From positions 1 to 16,333 of the forward strand of contig JBDSTZ010000162.1 of the NCBI GenBank assembly GCA_039927975.1: a DNA stretch of 16,333 bases. The letters run 5' to 3'. Shown here in pieces: positions 14,250 to 16,333 of this stretch. Within the stretch, counting starts at the first letter, position 1; every line of letters starts with the position of its first letter. The notes under the pieces are model-generated. The model saw only the letters and a program-made list of their open reading frames with translations. It had not been told where the DNA came from and searched no databases. The DNA is from JBDSTZ01 sp039927975. Its GTDB lineage: Bacteria; Pseudomonadota; Gammaproteobacteria; Burkholderiales; Burkholderiaceae_D. The position numbers were made by a program, and so were the translations under genes.

Positions 14250-15179
14250 ATGACTCCTCCACGCGGACAGGCTGCGCCTGCCACACCCCGGTCGGCAATG
14301 CCGGCCCAGCAAGGCGCCACTTCGAACGCGAAGTCCGCCATGGTCCTGCTGACCAGCCTGTTCTTCATGTGGGGCTTCATCACCGTGATCAACAATACGC
14401 TGCTGCCCCATCTGCGCAGCGTGTTCGAACTGAACTACACCGAGACGACGATGATCGAATCGGTCTGGTTCATCGCCTACTTCGTGGCGTCGATCCCCTC
14501 GGCGCGGCTGATCGAGCGGGTCGGCTACAAGAAGTCGCTGGTCGCTGGCCTTGCCATCATGGCAGGCGGCGCATTGATGATGATTCCCGCCGCCCGCCTG
14601 CCTTCGTTCGCGGTGACGCTGGTCGCGCTGTTCGTCATCGCCTGCGGCATTACGCTCTTGCAGGTGGCGGCCAACCCGTACGTGGCGGTGGTGGGGCCGG
14701 CCGAGTCGGCCTCGGCGCGGCTGAACCTGGTGCAAGCCTTCAATTCGCTGGGCACCATGTTCGCGCCGCTGTTCGGCGGCTACCTGATCCTCGGACGGGC
14801 TACCTCCGGCACCGCCGATGCCAACCAGGTGCTGTCGCAGGCCCAGCGCCTGGCCGACGCCCAGTCGGTCCAATTGCCTTACCTGATTGTCGCCGCCGTG
14901 CTGGTGCTGCTGGCGGTCGTGGTTGGCCGCTCGAAGTTGCCGGCCATGGCCTCGGGTGGCGCGGCGGCATTGCGCGCGGCGCGCAGCGAGCAATCGCTGT
15001 GGCGCCATCGCAACCTGGTGTGGGGCATTCCCGCCATTTTCATTTACCTGATCGCCGAGATCGGCGTGGCCAACCTGTTCATCAACTTCGTGTCGCAGCC
15101 GCACATCGGCAACCTCACCCACGAAGTGGCGGCGCGTTATCTGGGGAGCACACAGAATTCGGAAAAAATCGGGCGCTAA
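14250..15179 (+). pseudogene. FHS-family sugar MFS transporter (FucP/GluP-like), 3' end truncated
   Basis: Start placed at MTPPRGQAAP, about 30 residues before the first membrane helix, as usual in the family; no good ribosome binding site is seen. Family features are clear: LLTSLFFMWGFITVINNTLL (33-52), the loop motif RLIERVGYKKSL (86-97), QVAANPYVAVVGP (138-150), LNLVQAFNSLGTMFAPLFGG (158-177) and the seventh-eighth helix region GVANLFINFVSQPHIGNLTH. These proteins import L-fucose, glucose, galactose or similar sugars with protons. The homology stops after residue 298 (ARYL); the last 11 residues (GSTQNSEKIGR) are foreign. About 420 residues are normal, so four to five helices are missing and transport is unlikely. 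Loss of the end coincides with the start of the integrase-bearing segment. Confidence 0.8.
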
Positions 15180-15185
15180 GCCGTA

Positions 15186-16202
15186 TCAGGCCGGTTTAAC
15201 CCGCGTGCGTAGCAAGCTGCCGGCCGCGTTCTCCTCGAACCTGCTTGCCTCTTCGATGTAGCCTTGCACCGTTCCATCGTGGCGCCAGCCGCCTTGCTTC
15301 TTGATGTCGCGGAAGTCGGCGCCGGCGCGGTGAGCGCTGGTGGCCATGCCGCGCCGAAGACTATGACTCGACAGGTCCGGCACGTAGTCGAGTTGGGCCA
15401 TCGTCGCGCAATCCTCCAGGATCGTATTAACGCTACCCACGCCCAGGGCGCCGCTGCCCACCGTTCCCCACTTGCTGATGGACCGAAACACCGGTCCGGT
15501 CGAGATGTCGGCGACATCGAGCCAGGCGCGCAGCGCCGAGGCCGGACAGCAGGGGCCGGCACTGTACGGTATGGCCTTGACGATCCCTTCGCCCATCTGG
15601 TCGGTCTTCGAGCGCGGCAGCATGATCTCGATGCCATCGGGTGTCCAGCCGACGTGCTCCGCCTCAATGCCGACCAGCTCGCTACGTCGCAATCCTCCGA
15701 AGAAGCCGATTTGCAACAGTGCGTTGTCGCGCGCCGCCTTCAGCGTCCCGAGACTGGCCAGCCGCGCCACGATCCGCTCCAGGTCCTCGATTGGCAGCGC
15801 CTTGGCCTTCTTCTTCGGGCGGCCGTGCGTGCGCGCGATCCCGGTCAGCGTCTTGCGCACGGTCGGCGTCGATGCCGGATCTGGGAAGGCTTGGTGGACG
15901 TGCCACTGGGACAGGGCCGTCAGACGCAGCGCCAGGGTACGCGGGTTGAGGGTCGCCGCGTAGGTGAGCAAGTAGCGGATGATCGCCGTCTCGTCGGCTG
16001 GCAGTACGCCGCCCCACGTCAGGTAGTGATTCACGGCGGACCGATAGGCCCGGCGCGTGTTGTCGGCCGTGGCGGCTGCCAGGACCGCACGGTGGTGGAC
16101 AGAGAGTGCGACGTCCACGGCTATCACGGCGGCGTGGAGCGCTGGCGCAGGGGGCGCATCGTTGTTCTCAGCACCGCTGTCGGTGGAAATGGGGTTGGCC
16201 AT
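15186..16202 (-). CDS. Tyrosine site-specific recombinase/integrase
   Basis: A 338-residue integrase that would cut and rejoin DNA at attachment sites to move its element. Start taken at MANPISTDSG; the frame is open a further 38 codons to ATG 16316, but that stretch covers a perfect dyad at 16276-16294 and has no ribosome binding site. Residues about 35-125 form the SAM-like core-binding domain (ATADNTRRAYRSAVNHYLTW), about 135-325 the catalytic domain with the full set: R172 (GGLRRSEL), K199 (RSKTDQ), H280 and R283 (SSHSLRRG), H308 (GGWRHDG) and nucleophile Y315 (VQGYIEE). The gene is complete and apparently functional. It runs toward the element boundary beside the broken transporter. It lacks the extra patch that marks integron integrases. 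Which element family it belongs to is not recognised. Confidence 0.88.
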   Translation of the reverse strand: MANPISTDSGAENNDAPPAPALHAAVIAVDVALSVHHRAVLAAATADNTRRAYRSAVNHYLTWGGVLPADETAIIRYLLTYAATLNPRTLALRLTALSQWHVHQAFPDPASTPTVRKTLTGIARTHGRPKKKAKALPIEDLERIVARLASLGTLKAARDNALLQIGFFGGLRRSELVGIEAEHVGWTPDGIEIMLPRSKTDQMGEGIVKAIPYSAGPCCPASALRAWLDVADISTGPVFRSISKWGTVGSGALGVGSVNTILEDCATMAQLDYVPDLSSHSLRRGMATSAHRAGADFRDIKKQGGWRHDGTVQGYIEEASRFEENAAGSLLRTRVKPA

Positions 16203-16275
16203 GGCGGTGTCGCGCGGTGTCGGGCTTGTAACGGGGATTACGGCAGGATAACACGCTGCGCCTCGGCATTGGTGC

Positions 16276-16294
16276 CGATAATTGTACATTATCG
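16276..16294. repeat. Perfect 7-bp inverted repeat upstream of the integrase
   Basis: CGATAAT-TGTAC-ATTATCG, with arms perfectly complementary. It lies 74 bases before the chosen integrase start, where an operator or a recombinase binding site would be expected. On the minus strand it contains a -10-like GATAAT. A further CGATAA lies at 16316-16321. Confidence 0.55.
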
Positions 16295-16333
16295 AACCTA
16301 AATAATCCCCTTTCATCGATAAGCGTTGAATCG

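Larger units (their letters stand above)
15144..16333. mobile_element. Left end of an integrated element carrying a tyrosine integrase
   Basis: Transporter homology ends at about 15143 in mid-domain, and an integrase gene whose stop codon is only about 45 bases away fills the rest of the window. This is read as an insertion into the transporter gene. The exact junction, direct repeats and the far end cannot be determined because only one side is in the window. Confidence 0.6.

Noticed and set aside
13877..15199. 440-codon plus-strand frame over the transporter
   Set aside because: Shadow frame; the transporter motifs are in the frame starting at 14250.
15186..16202. Integron integrase (IntI)
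   Set aside because: The catalytic set is that of tyrosine recombinases in general; the IntI-specific extra segment and an attI/attC array are not seen.
1..16333. CRISPR arrays, tRNA and rRNA genes
   Set aside because: No regularly spaced direct repeats and no cloverleaf or ribosomal RNA sequence were recognised on either strand.

Overview
The window reads as chromosomal DNA of a high-GC, motile, polysaccharide-degrading Gram-negative bacterium, most likely a betaproteobacterium of the Massilia/Duganella/Telluria kind (Oxalobacteraceae). That placement is an inference from overall codon use, from exported plant-cell-wall hydrolases next to a tryptophan-halogenase-type gene, from GGDEF-EAL and PAS-type chemoreceptor architecture, and from an FHS-family sugar permease. 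No rRNA or tRNA gene is visible to test it.

Left half (1-8771, all minus strand): a hemicellulose/arabinan utilisation locus. Read in the direction of transcription it holds a GH5 lipoprotein (8771-7071) closed by a clear intrinsic terminator; an unusual AraC-family regulator with two membrane helices and a periplasmic domain (6753-5590); about 690 non-coding bases; an exported GH51 alpha-L-arabinofuranosidase (4899-3367); a large tandem GH43-CBM-GH43 enzyme (3269-198); and the first 24 codons of a flavin-dependent tryptophan-halogenase-family protein that leaves the window. GH51, GH43 and halogenase look like one operon. The membrane AraC protein is the obvious candidate to sense released arabino-/xylo-oligosaccharides in the periplasm and switch the operon on. 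The GH5 gene is clearly poorer in GC than its neighbours.

Middle (9123-13859, plus strand): a signalling block. An FNR/ANR-like box stands about 41 bases before a deduced start point, ahead of a very long reading frame encoding PAS-PAS-GGDEF-EAL followed, in frame, by a complete Aer-like receptor (PAS-TM-TM-HAMP-MCP). The junction still carries a perfect ribosome binding site and ATG for the receptor, so this is either a recent gene fusion that can also make the receptor alone, or a single-base error that removed a stop codon. Next is a small exported TonB_C/Sel1-repeat protein whose last repeat is thrown out of frame by what looks like one missing G, followed by an intrinsic terminator.

Right end (14250-16333): an FHS-family sugar transporter is cut off after about 298 residues, in the middle of a conserved stretch. 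Within about 45 bases of the break begins a complete tyrosine integrase on the minus strand. This is read as the left end of an integrated mobile element that has split the transporter gene; its other end lies outside the window.
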